From the NCBI GenBank assembly GCA_016840025.1, contig JAEOTF010000196.1:1-15522 (forward strand): a stretch of 15,522 nucleotides of DNA, in the 5' to 3' direction. The number at the start of each line of letters is the position of its first letter. The first letter of the stretch is position 1. Below are positions 7,383-13,956 of this stretch, piece by piece. A program made the translations under genes and the position numbers. This DNA is from Candidatus Hodarchaeota archaeon (GTDB lineage Archaea > Asgardarchaeota > Heimdallarchaeia > Hodarchaeales > YT1-039). The notes beneath the pieces were generated by a model that saw only the letters and a program-made list of their open reading frames with translations, did not search any database and was not told the DNA's origin.

Positions 7383-7590
7383 GTTTGAACTTCTGTTGTA
7401 AGCGGATAAAGATGACCTTATTGCGTGTTTTTTTATCTATATGCAAAAGGGATAAGTTGGTTCAAGTGGATTTTTCTTACATAAATCATAACATTGATTT
7501 ATGGATAAGAGTTTCATTTTATTCTATACTTTTCCTTTTAACATTGGAGGCTTAACATTTTTTTTGTTAATAAAAAATTATCTTTAATGG

Positions 7591-7598
7591 TTTATATA
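7591..7598 (+). promoter_or_regulatory. TATA box giving a probably leaderless transcript
   Basis: TTTATATA is centred about 24 bases before ATG 7618, so transcription should begin at or next to the start codon. No ribosome-binding sequence precedes that ATG. Both facts fit a leaderless mRNA, which is common in archaea. Confidence 0.6.
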
Positions 7599-7617
7599 AC
7601 ATTAAAGAGCGATTCTG

Positions 7618-8349
7618 ATGAAAATTTTCATTGTGATGCCAACATATAACGAACGAGAAAACATGGAAAAGATGATTCCTGCTTTAAAAACCCTTTTTGA
7701 GCAGAATCAACTTGATGGTCATGTACTTGTTGTTGATGATAACAGTCCTGACGGAACAGCAGAAGTAGTTGAGGCTTTTCAAGAAAAGGATCCAGAATAT
7801 ATCTATCTGTTATCCCGATCAGGAAAGTTAGGATTGGGGACTGCCTATAAAGCAGGTTTTCAGAAAGCACTTGAGTTAGGCGCTGATGTTATCTTTGAAA
7901 TGGATGCTGATTTTAGTCATGATCCAGCGATGATTCCAATTATGGTAGAGGAAATTGGTGAATATGATCTCATAACAGGATCCCGAAGAATAAAAGGTGG
8001 TGGAGTAGAAAACTGGGGATTTCATCGTAAACTAACCTCTTGGGGCGCTACTACACTTGCAAGAATTGTCTTAAGATTAAAAACAAAAGACGTTACCACA
8101 GGTTATCGAGCATATAGACGAGAAATACTAGAACAACTTGATTTTGATTCTATTAAAAGCAATGGCTATGCTTTCCAGCTAGAGCTTATCCATAGAGTAG
8201 AAAAAGAGCTGAAAGGTAGAACGAAGGAAGTCCCGATCATCTTTAAAGATCGTGAATTAGGTAAATCAAAATTAGGGCTTGGAGATATTACTGAATTCTT
8301 CGGGATGGTCTTTCGGCTCCGATTAAGAAGATATAAAAAATCAAACTGA
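7618..8349 (+). CDS. Dolichol-phosphate mannosyltransferase (DPM1-like, GT2)
   Basis: Transfers a hexose, usually mannose from GDP-mannose, to a polyprenyl/dolichyl phosphate at the cytoplasmic membrane face, supplying sugar for N-glycans or lipids. The 243-residue protein has the family-2 glycosyltransferase fold. Visible motifs are PTYNER (8-13), VDDNSPDGT (39-47), EMDADFSHDP (94-103, the DXD-type metal site), TGSRRIKGG (120-128), TTGYRAYRR (160-168), NGYAFQLEL (182-190) and FKDRELGKSKLG (209-220). It ends at a basic RLRLRRYKKSN with no C-terminal membrane helices. It is therefore of the short soluble type like human DPM1, which needs partner proteins for membrane anchoring; no such partner is visible here. 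The exact sugar is not provable from sequence. It is transcribed from its own TATA box, probably without a leader. Confidence 0.92.
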   Translation: MKIFIVMPTYNERENMEKMIPALKTLFEQNQLDGHVLVVDDNSPDGTAEVVEAFQEKDPEYIYLLSRSGKLGLGTAYKAGFQKALELGADVIFEMDADFSHDPAMIPIMVEEIGEYDLITGSRRIKGGGVENWGFHRKLTSWGATTLARIVLRLKTKDVTTGYRAYRREILEQLDFDSIKSNGYAFQLELIHRVEKELKGRTKEVPIIFKDRELGKSKLGLGDITEFFGMVFRLRLRRYKKSN

Positions 8350-8353
8350 TATT

Positions 8354-8455
8354 CTAGGTTACTAAACATGTCCTCATGAACCGGCAACAGCCAAACGTTT
8401 TGTTTAACAGAGTGCCCTGTGCTTTGTTCGGATAAAGGCGGAATTTAAAGGCTTT
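8354..8455 (-). pseudogene. Decayed TnpB (IS605/IS1341-type) N-terminus
   Basis: From 8455 down, the minus strand translates as KAFKFRLYPNKAQ, then GTLLNKTFGCCRFM, then stops at TAG (8354-8356). This is the unmistakable start of TnpB, the RNA-guided nuclease of IS200/IS605 elements, whose usual form is 'MKxxKxRLYPNxxQxxLLxxxFGxxRxxxN'. The normal initiator Met position is His (CAC), and the rest, including all RuvC catalytic residues, is missing. It is therefore a non-functional fragment. It lies between two convergent genes. Confidence 0.75.
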
Positions 8456-8560
8456 GTGGGTGAGCACAGCCAAGTCAGTCCTGAGGGAACTACCCCTCAC
8501 TAGACTTCGGGCGGCAGGGGTTAAATAGCAACTCAAGGGATATCTCCAAGTGAACCGGCA
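8377..8560. mobile_element. Remnant of an IS605-family element with short flanking direct repeats
   Basis: The ten-base direct repeat TGAACCGGCA occurs at 8377-8386 and 8551-8560. Between the copies lie the TnpB fragment and, 5' of it on the minus strand, a GC-richer block with hairpins. One is GAGGG/CCCTC at 8482-8497 around AACTAC. A second, GGCT/AGCC with an inner GTG/CAC, spans 8450-8471. The minus-strand text GCCCGAAGTCT followed by GTGAGGGGTAGTTC resembles the right-end/omegaRNA scaffold of TnpB elements. That resemblance is recalled, not aligned. The boundaries are uncertain. Confidence 0.5.
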
Positions 8561-8722
8561 GGAATTTAGGCGAGTATCTCTTCTTTCGTGCGTTTTTGCC
8601 AAGTTAGGGTAGAACTAGGGCTGAGATCACGAATCAGGGGGGGATGTCCACTGCAATTCATCCATCCCTTAAAAAGAATGGTTTTCTTGCAGTATATCAG
8701 ATAAAAAATGATTTAATATAGT

Positions 8723-9892
8723 TTAAAAGCGATCTTGTCGTTTTATTGAAATATAAAATAAGAAACAAACAATTAGTCCCATAATATATGATCCTGACAG
8801 CTTAGAAGGTACATGAGAAGCTTCTTCTTCCGTTGTAGCAGCCCACAAAAGAAAACGTTCAATAGTTACATTCCCTACAGACCATTGAGTTAACTTGAGT
8901 GAGATAAGACGCCCTGTTTTCAGATCAAAAATCCCTTCAGCGTCATTTGAAGGTAGTTGAAGCATTAAACTTTCTTTAGAGAAAAGAACTCGAAATCCCA
9001 TAATTTCTAAAAGTTCCAATGTAGAAAAATCATCTAAAGTATCTAATTGAAGAAAGAAGGGAAAATAACCGCCTGACAACACACTAAGAACCTGTATGCC
9101 GTCATTATTATCTGTCTCAACATACCCTAAAATGCGACTTTTTTCTACATATGAAACCTGTATCTTTAGGTTAGTATCATTGGAAAACATTAAATTATTG
9201 ATTTTAATTTCAGAATTTCGCTCCGAAAGCCAAACTTTAGTTTTATAGTAAAAATTCTGATTTTCTTGAGCACTAAAAACAGTTTGTTTTAGTTCAAGCC
9301 AGATCTTTTGATAATAAAGAGGATTTCCTCCAATTGGTTGAACCTTAGCATTATGAAGCTTAAGGGAAAGGACATGATAAGTTTGAGAAGCTAATATAAT
9401 CTCAAATGTATCTGCACTTTCAATCCGTAACTCTGGGAATAAAGACAATCCAGTTGAATTAGAGACAACATGACCTGTTATCTTAATTTTATCCCCATCC
9501 CACGTTACATTAATAGATTCAGTTGAGTATGCGCTATTTTTCAACTCATTTAGGGTATTATTTGAATAAATCCACCCAGAAAGATCAATTGGTCCTGCAA
9601 TCTGATTCTGTGATAAAAGATAGCCTTGGTTCACAGGGGTAATTCGAGAGATAACAATAGAGATTAAATCTCCCCTTTTGATATCAAGGAGACCTCCGAT
9701 TATAAGATAAGTGTTTGTAGGACTTTTTAGTTCCTGAACAAGATAATTTAATCGTTCCATTGGCTGAAGTGTATTAACATCTTCCACTGTAAAGGGAAGG
9801 GGAGTTGAATCACTTAAAGTAGCCATACTAGACTCAAATGGATTGAGAGGAAAGATGAACAAGAATAATATGCCTATTAAATATGGACGCAT
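8723..9892 (-). CDS. Secreted protein with C-terminal membrane anchor
   Basis: A 389-residue protein of no family I recognise. Residues 4-17 are a hydrophobic signal-type segment after Met-Arg, so the chain is exported. Residues 368-383 are a C-terminal membrane helix followed by the basic KRQDRF, giving an external domain with a short cytoplasmic tail. The ectodomain (about 25-365) is strand-rich. It has five N-glycosylation sequons at Asn111, 128, 145, 238 and 341, and no cysteines, which fits a surface protein. ATG 9892 has GAGGT six bases upstream. The gene lies 28 bases after the TFB gene on the same strand, so it is probably read from the same transcript. Its function is unknown. Confidence 0.75.
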   Translation of the reverse strand: MRPYLIGILFLFIFPLNPFESSMATLSDSTPLPFTVEDVNTLQPMERLNYLVQELKSPTNTYLIIGGLLDIKRGDLISIVISRITPVNQGYLLSQNQIAGPIDLSGWIYSNNTLNELKNSAYSTESINVTWDGDKIKITGHVVSNSTGLSLFPELRIESADTFEIILASQTYHVLSLKLHNAKVQPIGGNPLYYQKIWLELKQTVFSAQENQNFYYKTKVWLSERNSEIKINNLMFSNDTNLKIQVSYVEKSRILGYVETDNNDGIQVLSVLSGGYFPFFLQLDTLDDFSTLELLEIMGFRVLFSKESLMLQLPSNDAEGIFDLKTGRLISLKLTQWSVGNVTIERFLLWAATTEEEASHVPSKLSGSYIMGLIVCFLFYISIKRQDRF

Positions 9893-9920
9893 GGAAGAAC
9901 CTCATGCTAGATTGGCTGTC

Positions 9921-10847
9921 TTAATATTGTAGCGATGTAGTATACAATTCATTGAGGTCTAAAGCTGTTTTCAGTTCTTTATAGCCCTTCCTAATTGTGA
10001 CTGAGGTTACTTTTGCAGTATCACCAATCACGCCTTGAGTCCGTCTTTCACCAGTCAAAATACCAGCAGCATAGAGAATTGAAGCTGCAATGGACGCTGG
10101 ATTCTTACCTGTTGTTATTCCAGCCTCTTTGGCCTTTTCATAAATATGAGCTCCGAGGATTTGAGTTCTCATGGATAGTTGTAATTCATTCCCAAGTCTA
10201 TAGATTAAATTCTTGGGATCTGAAGCTTCAAATGTTTGATTGATTCCTGTTATTAAAATTCTTACAGCCTTTCCGAGTTCTTTCAGTGAATAATTAGGAG
10301 CTATTTCCTCAAAGTCCTTCAAAGTTTTTGGTATCTTATTTTGTCGACAAGCAAGATATAAGCTAGCTGCTACAAGTAGATCAGATGAACGACCCCTGAG
10401 AATATCCCTTTCAGAGGCTTTTCGAAAGAGTTCTGCTGCGGTTTCCCAGACAGGAGAGGGAAGCTCTAGTTGACTTGCCAATCTACGGAGTTCATTGAAA
10501 GAACGGCGGAGTGTTCTAGCTTTTCCCTCATCTCTACTATCCAATGAAGATAACCGTGAGAATTTCTTTTTATCTTCGGGACGTAATGCTTTCCCTTGAG
10601 CATCTTTCATCCCAGGGGTTAGATAAGTTCTGAGTCCGCCGCCTGAACTGAGAGGAGTCACTGGGGGACCAGCTCTTTCTCGTGATGAAGTACTTTCGGA
10701 AAAACTTCTCCATTCAGGGCCTGTTTCGAGTTGTGTTTCTATAACTATTCCACAGTTTGCACAGATAATCTCAGAGGTAGTAGGATCTAAAACTAGTGAA
10801 GTACTTTGACATTCGGGACACACGCGACCAGATTTTTGAGAGTCCAC
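9921..10847 (-). CDS. tfb: Transcription initiation factor TFB (TFIIB homologue)
   Basis: TFB bridges the TBP-TATA complex and RNA polymerase and sets the start site. The 308-residue protein begins with a zinc ribbon (Cys10, Cys13, Cys29, Cys32). A B-reader/linker with GPEWRSF (44-50) follows, then two cyclin-like repeats (about 110-200 and 205-300). The second ends with the BRE-recognition-type helix VTSVTIRKGYKEL. Length and all domains are normal. Start is GTG 10847; an ATG a few bases upstream is out of frame. GAGGG lies seven bases before the GTG. It follows a four-cysteine protein by 39 bases and precedes a surface protein by 28 bases. Asgard genomes often carry more than one TFB, so this may be a main or an accessory copy. 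Confidence 0.96.
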   Translation of the reverse strand: MDSQKSGRVCPECQSTSLVLDPTTSEIICANCGIVIETQLETGPEWRSFSESTSSRERAGPPVTPLSSGGGLRTYLTPGMKDAQGKALRPEDKKKFSRLSSLDSRDEGKARTLRRSFNELRRLASQLELPSPVWETAAELFRKASERDILRGRSSDLLVAASLYLACRQNKIPKTLKDFEEIAPNYSLKELGKAVRILITGINQTFEASDPKNLIYRLGNELQLSMRTQILGAHIYEKAKEAGITTGKNPASIAASILYAAGILTGERRTQGVIGDTAKVTSVTIRKGYKELKTALDLNELYTTSLQY

Positions 10848-10886
10848 AGAATATCCCTCATGTTGCCCCGAAAGAAAACCTGTATA

Positions 10887-11204
10887 TTACTCTAAAGGTT
10901 TTTCAATCTTTTTTTGGGGCTCTTTACTGGCAAGAGAAAGATCATCCTTTTTATGAGAAAGGTGTTGTTGTAGTTCTACTTCACTCCATGCTGTAAATGA
11001 AAGGGAAGAACCAGTATTGCATCCTTCATCTAAGCCTTTGGTTGGATTATTGCAAGTGGGGAGTAAAGCACAATTTCTACACTGAACAAGCTTATTAGAC
11101 TCAATTTGAGTGAGCAAATGTTTCATTGAATCTTCGGGGGAAAAGTTTGCTTCAAAATGGGAACGAGGGAATCGACTTCTCACGCCTTCTAACCTCAAAA
11201 TCAT
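10887..11204 (-). CDS. Small four-cysteine, probably metal-binding protein
   Basis: A 105-residue protein of no recognised family. Residues 42-62 hold four cysteines (Cys42, 45, 51, 62) in a CX2CX5CX10C pattern suited to zinc or an iron-sulfur cluster. The N-terminal part has a short helix (about 26-38). The C-terminal 30 residues are Lys/Glu/Ser-rich and probably disordered. No good ribosome-binding site precedes ATG 11204; the AT-rich GTTTATTTTT about 20 bases upstream may be a TATA box for a leaderless transcript. It sits 39 bases upstream of the TFB gene on the same strand, so co-transcription is likely. A link to transcription is inferred from position only. Confidence 0.6.
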   Translation of the reverse strand: MILRLEGVRSRFPRSHFEANFSPEDSMKHLLTQIESNKLVQCRNCALLPTCNNPTKGLDEGCNTGSSLSFTAWSEVELQQHLSHKKDDLSLASKEPQKKIEKPLE

Positions 11205-11383
11205 GTTTCACAATCGCAAAAATAAACCTACTTGAACATTAATACATAATAGTATTAACGTAGAAATTTTAGCTATATCTCAGCTGTGATATGATATGAA
11301 GTTACACAAAGGGAAGAAAGAGGAGAATTTAATGTATTGTTTTTTTTTAAAGCTTAATTTTTGTTTTATTTGATTTCTGAGAG

Positions 11384-11665
11384 TTATTTTGTTTCTAACT
11401 CGAAAAATAATCTGTTTAAATGTGTTTCAAGATCTATCCCGTGTTGGGCAGCAACAAGGAGTGTATTAAGAAAGTTATTTATCAATTGTTCTTTAATCAT
11501 TGCTTTTTTTGTCTTGATAACCTCATCATTTGTAAGTTCTGAGAGATGCGCTATTGCTGCTTGGATAACTGTGGGTAGTTGGTTGACACGGTTTTCGGAT
11601 ACAGCTTGACTAGCGACATTACTCATCCGTTGTTGATATTCACTAACAGGACAGAAATACTGCAT
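11384..11665 (-). CDS. Small helical hypothetical protein
   Basis: A 93-residue, almost fully helical protein with one Cys, no membrane segment and no family I can name with confidence. The last third (INNFLNTLLVAAQHGIDLE, then THLNRLFFELE) loosely resembles the end of MazG-like nucleotide pyrophosphohydrolases. The metal-binding EExxE pattern of those enzymes is absent, so I do not call it one. ATG 11665 has GGATGGT about ten bases upstream. It is separated from the four-cysteine gene by 179 bases. Base composition and codon use look like the neighbours. Confidence 0.55.
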   Translation of the reverse strand: MQYFCPVSEYQQRMSNVASQAVSENRVNQLPTVIQAAIAHLSELTNDEVIKTKKAMIKEQLINNFLNTLLVAAQHGIDLETHLNRLFFELETK

Positions 11666-11906
11666 CTCTTATGACCATCCAATGACTTTGATAATATAAC
11701 TGAGGATAAGGCTATAGAAAAGACTTTACACTCCAAATGTAATAGAAAATCTTGAACACAGGCGAATTAAGCATTAAAGCTTGACTAAATTACAGTAAAA
11801 TCGCAGGAAGTATAAATTGTGGAGAGGAAACAAAGGGGTCTCTAGGGGAAAGTAATAATTAAATAAGCGATTTCGATGCTTTGTCGCTTTTTGGGGGTAA
11901 TCTCTA
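11666..11906. other. Divergent intergenic region
   Basis: Upstream of the minus-strand gene at 11665 and the plus-strand HAD gene at 11907. ATTAAATA around 11858-11865 is a plausible TATA box for the HAD gene, predicting a transcript start near 11888. AAGCGA (11865-11870) and TCGCTT (11884-11889) form a 6-base dyad with a 13-base spacer just before the ribosome-binding GGGGGT. It could act as a DNA operator over the promoter rather than as an RNA hairpin. Confidence 0.35.
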
Positions 11907-12539
11907 ATGAGAAAGCTGAAATTAGTTGCATTTGATCTTGATGGTACACTTTTGGAAGAAACAAGTTGTTGGAACACTCTCCATGCAAAATTTGGAACTC
12001 TTGAAAAAACAAAGAAAAATATGGAAGCCTACTGCGTAGGAAAAATAGACTATCCTGAATTTGTACGACGTGATACCAAACTATGGAAACCAACCCCTTC
12101 CCTTAATGAAATAGAGAAATCTCTTAGGAATTATACTCTCAAACCGTTTGCAAAGGAAGTGTTTGCTTACCTCAAGGAAAAACAAATAAAAAGTGCAATA
12201 ATCACTTGTGGATTAGAGGTGTTAGCTAATAAAGTGGGGAACGAATTAGGAGCTGACCATATAGTGGCCAATAAGTTACTCATCGATGAAAATGGATTTA
12301 TTACTGGAGAATCTGATTCACCTGTAGATTTACTCCGGAAAGATAAAGCATTTCGTCAGTTATTGAATGACTTGGAAATTGAGCCCCAAGCATGCCTCGC
12401 GGTCGGAGATAGCAAATTTGATTGTGAATTTCTTAAAGTAGCAGGACATCGTGTAGCAATTGGTGGTTCTAAAGAATTACATGAAATAGCAGACTACGTT
12501 ATCAAAGATCTCCGAGAATTATTCACGATCCTAGATTAA
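11907..12539 (+). CDS. HAD-family phosphatase, phosphoserine phosphatase-like
   Basis: A 210-residue hydrolase of the haloacid dehalogenase superfamily, which removes phosphate through an aspartyl-phosphate. Motif I is DLDGT (10-14; Asp10 nucleophile, Asp12 acid/base). Motif II is Thr100 in ITCG. Motif III is Lys145 or Lys147 in RKDKAF. Motif IV is GDSKFD (167-172; Asp168 and Asp172 bind Mg). The helical cap lies between residues 15 and 80, the C1 position typical of SerB-like members. In motif IV Phe replaces the more usual Asn before the last Asp. The substrate is unknown; a SerB-like or sugar-phosphate activity is possible. ATG 11907 has GGGGGT eight bases upstream. Its stop shares TTAA with the stop of the convergent GcvH-like gene. 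Confidence 0.85.
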   Translation: MRKLKLVAFDLDGTLLEETSCWNTLHAKFGTLEKTKKNMEAYCVGKIDYPEFVRRDTKLWKPTPSLNEIEKSLRNYTLKPFAKEVFAYLKEKQIKSAIITCGLEVLANKVGNELGADHIVANKLLIDENGFITGESDSPVDLLRKDKAFRQLLNDLEIEPQACLAVGDSKFDCEFLKVAGHRVAIGGSKELHEIADYVIKDLRELFTILD

Positions 12540-12964
12540 TGTATGTGTTTTTGCTTTAAAAGATTCTTTTCTACAATTTTAACAAATTCACGAGTCGTTA
12601 GAATCCTTTTTTCCACCTGCCCCTCAATTTTAAGAAGCCAACCTTCTCCATAAGGATCTACATTTATCAAATAAGGCTTTGAAAGTATGACAGGATTTCT
12701 AGCAAGGACTCGACCTTTTATAGGTGAAATAATTCCAAAAACGTCGCTTGAGCTTTCAGCAACCCCAATTTCTTCATCAGGTTCAACAAATTGTTGTTCT
12801 AAAGGCAAAGTAATTTCAGTTATATCACCTAGTGTTTCTACTAGATATGCTGATAAGCCAATGACACATTTACTCCCTTCAATAGAAATCCAAAGACCTG
12901 TTTCTGTGAATTGAAAAGTTTTAGGAAATTTTAGATTGACAGCACCCATAGTAACTTCTATCAT
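12536..12964 (-). CDS. GcvH-like protein lacking the lipoyl lysine
   Basis: A 142-residue relative of the glycine cleavage H protein. It shows FTETGLWISIEG, VIGLSAYLVETLGDITEITLP, then GVAESSS, ISPIKGRVLARN and NVDPYGEGWLLKIE, in the same order and spacing as GcvH. In GcvH the turn reads 'VESVKA' and its Lys carries lipoate; here the same position is Ser73 (AESSSD). It therefore cannot be lipoylated there and cannot shuttle aminomethyl groups in the normal way. It may be a structural, regulatory or other binding version. ATG 12964 has AGGAAG eight bases upstream and fits the family length better; TTG 12994 would add ten residues. No other glycine cleavage gene and no lipoate ligase is in the window. 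Confidence 0.82.
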   Translation of the reverse strand: MIEVTMGAVNLKFPKTFQFTETGLWISIEGSKCVIGLSAYLVETLGDITEITLPLEQQFVEPDEEIGVAESSSDVFGIISPIKGRVLARNPVILSKPYLINVDPYGEGWLLKIEGQVEKRILTTREFVKIVEKNLLKQKHIH

Positions 12965-12994
12965 TTCGGAAACTTCCTGAATATCAACTTTCAA

Positions 12995-13284
12995 TTCATT
13001 GACATCTCGAATCTTAATTTAGAGAGTTTCCTACTCTTAAAAATAAAAAACCTTTGAAAAATACTATTAAGGATATCTGATAGTAAATGTTCACAAAATA
13101 AAGCATGAAAGTCATATTATTTAATGTATCTTACTTAGAGGTTTTTAAAGATAGATTTCTTTATATCGGGGCGAAAAACAAACCGATACTAGGAATTTAT
13201 AGATTTCGGTACCTATACGCGAAGGATGTATAACTAACATGAGTTATTCATCCAATTCTAATATAATAAAAGCGTGGGATTTAA
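12995..13284. other. Divergent intergenic region of about 290 bases
   Basis: Upstream region for the GcvH-like gene (minus) and the second HAD gene (plus). It contains the inverted repeat at 13224-13253 and a plausible plus-strand TATA element (TATAATAAAA, 13262-13271). On the minus strand a T-rich element near 13039-13050 may serve the GcvH-like gene. A weaker ACCGA/TCGGT pairing is seen near 13180-13210. No tRNA was recognised. Confidence 0.35.
13224..13253. repeat. 30-base near-perfect inverted repeat
   Basis: Arms GGATG-t-ATAACT (13224-13235) and AGTTAT-t-CATCC (13242-13253) pair over a six-base loop AACATG, with a single T-T mismatch. No T-run follows on the plus strand, so it does not look like a standard terminator. 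It lies 31 bases before the HAD gene's first codon and could be an operator or a structured leader. Confidence 0.65.
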
Positions 13285-13956
13285 ATAACAAAACAAGAAA
13301 TCATTATTTTTGATTTTGATGGTACTTTGGTCAATACAACTGCATCTTACTATCAAGCTGCGAGATGTGCCGCAAAAACCGTTTTTAATGAGGAGATCTC
13401 AGAAAAACACGCGTTGACCTATGCAAAGATTCTTGAATTAACAGGAAACCCGATAAAAGCTCTAAACACAATATATAAAACAGCTGATAAATCAGAGTGT
13501 CTGGAATTTCTTCAAAGATGGGCTGAGGCTTTTGATGGACCAACAACACAGCTTTTGAGACCTATAAGGGATGCAAAAAGTGTTCTTACTGCTTTTGCAG
13601 AGAAATATCTAATTGCGGTGGTTTCTCAGCGACACCAACACCACACCTGGCTTCAGGAAAAATTGGAAGAATATAGACTCATTGATTTTGTTGATTGTTC
13701 CATTACTCGTTTAGATGTGCAGGAAGGAAAACCAAATCCTGAAGGAATACTTCTTGCTCAAGCTAAATTACAGGCAAAACCAATTTTAATGATTGGAGAT
13801 GCACAAAATGATATCATCGCAAGTCAAAAGGCACAACTAATAAGTATAGGAGTAGTTACAGGCTTGTCAACCTATGAAGAATTGGTTACCGCTGGAGCAA
13901 ACGTAGTTGTTTTCACATTAACTGAGGCATTAAATTGGTTTAAAACAAACTATTGA
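13285..13956 (+). CDS. HAD-family phosphatase, phosphoglycolate phosphatase-like, with no standard start codon
   Basis: The frame encodes ITKQEIIIFDFDGTLV at its start, a normal HAD N-terminus with motif I DFDGT (Asp10, Asp12). Motif II is Ser114 in VVSQRHQ. Motif III is Lys149 in GKPNPE. Motif IV is GDAQND (171-176). The helical cap between residues 15 and 90 is the C1 type of phosphoglycolate phosphatase/beta-phosphoglucomutase relatives. The frame is closed by TAA at 13282-13284, and no ATG, GTG or TTG lies between that stop and motif I. The first in-frame normal start (TTG 13327) would remove both catalytic aspartates. ATA 13285 stands exactly where ATG is expected. It may be a non-standard start, a mutated start or a sequencing error. 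The end overlaps the convergent membrane protein gene by seven bases. Confidence 0.75.
   Translation: MTKQEIIIFDFDGTLVNTTASYYQAARCAAKTVFNEEISEKHALTYAKILELTGNPIKALNTIYKTADKSECLEFLQRWAEAFDGPTTQLLRPIRDAKSVLTAFAEKYLIAVVSQRHQHHTWLQEKLEEYRLIDFVDCSITRLDVQEGKPNPEGILLAQAKLQAKPILMIGDAQNDIIASQKAQLISIGVVTGLSTYEELVTAGANVVVFTLTEALNWFKTNY

Larger units (their letters stand above)
8350..8722. other. Convergent intergenic gap of 373 bases
   Basis: Between the mannosyltransferase end and the end of the minus-strand TFB group. It holds the TnpB remnant (8354-8560). A further stem GGGATG/CATCCC at 8641-8668 could serve as a terminator or belong to the old element. A T-rich tract follows on the minus strand after the gene ending at 8723. 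No intact gene is present. Confidence 0.55.

Noticed and set aside
7440..7475. A tRNA, suggested by GGTTCAAGTGG
   Set aside because: No matching T-arm, anticodon arm or acceptor stem can be drawn around it.
8354..8602. An intact 82-residue minus-strand gene
   Set aside because: Only the last third resembles a protein (TnpB start). The first part reads through hairpin-rich, apparently non-coding sequence, so it is a remnant.
8641..8668. A C/D-box or other known small RNA around the GGGATG/CATCCC stem
   Set aside because: No C box, D box or other RNA family signature is visible; it is only a short stem.
11331..11372. A short plus-strand peptide gene after a GAGGAG ribosome-binding-like site
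   Set aside because: Thirteen codons, mostly from a T-run; nothing supports a real product.
11384..11665. A MazG-like nucleotide pyrophosphohydrolase
   Set aside because: Only the C-terminal 'GIDLE...L' region is similar. The EExxE metal-binding motif is missing, so the resemblance is not enough.
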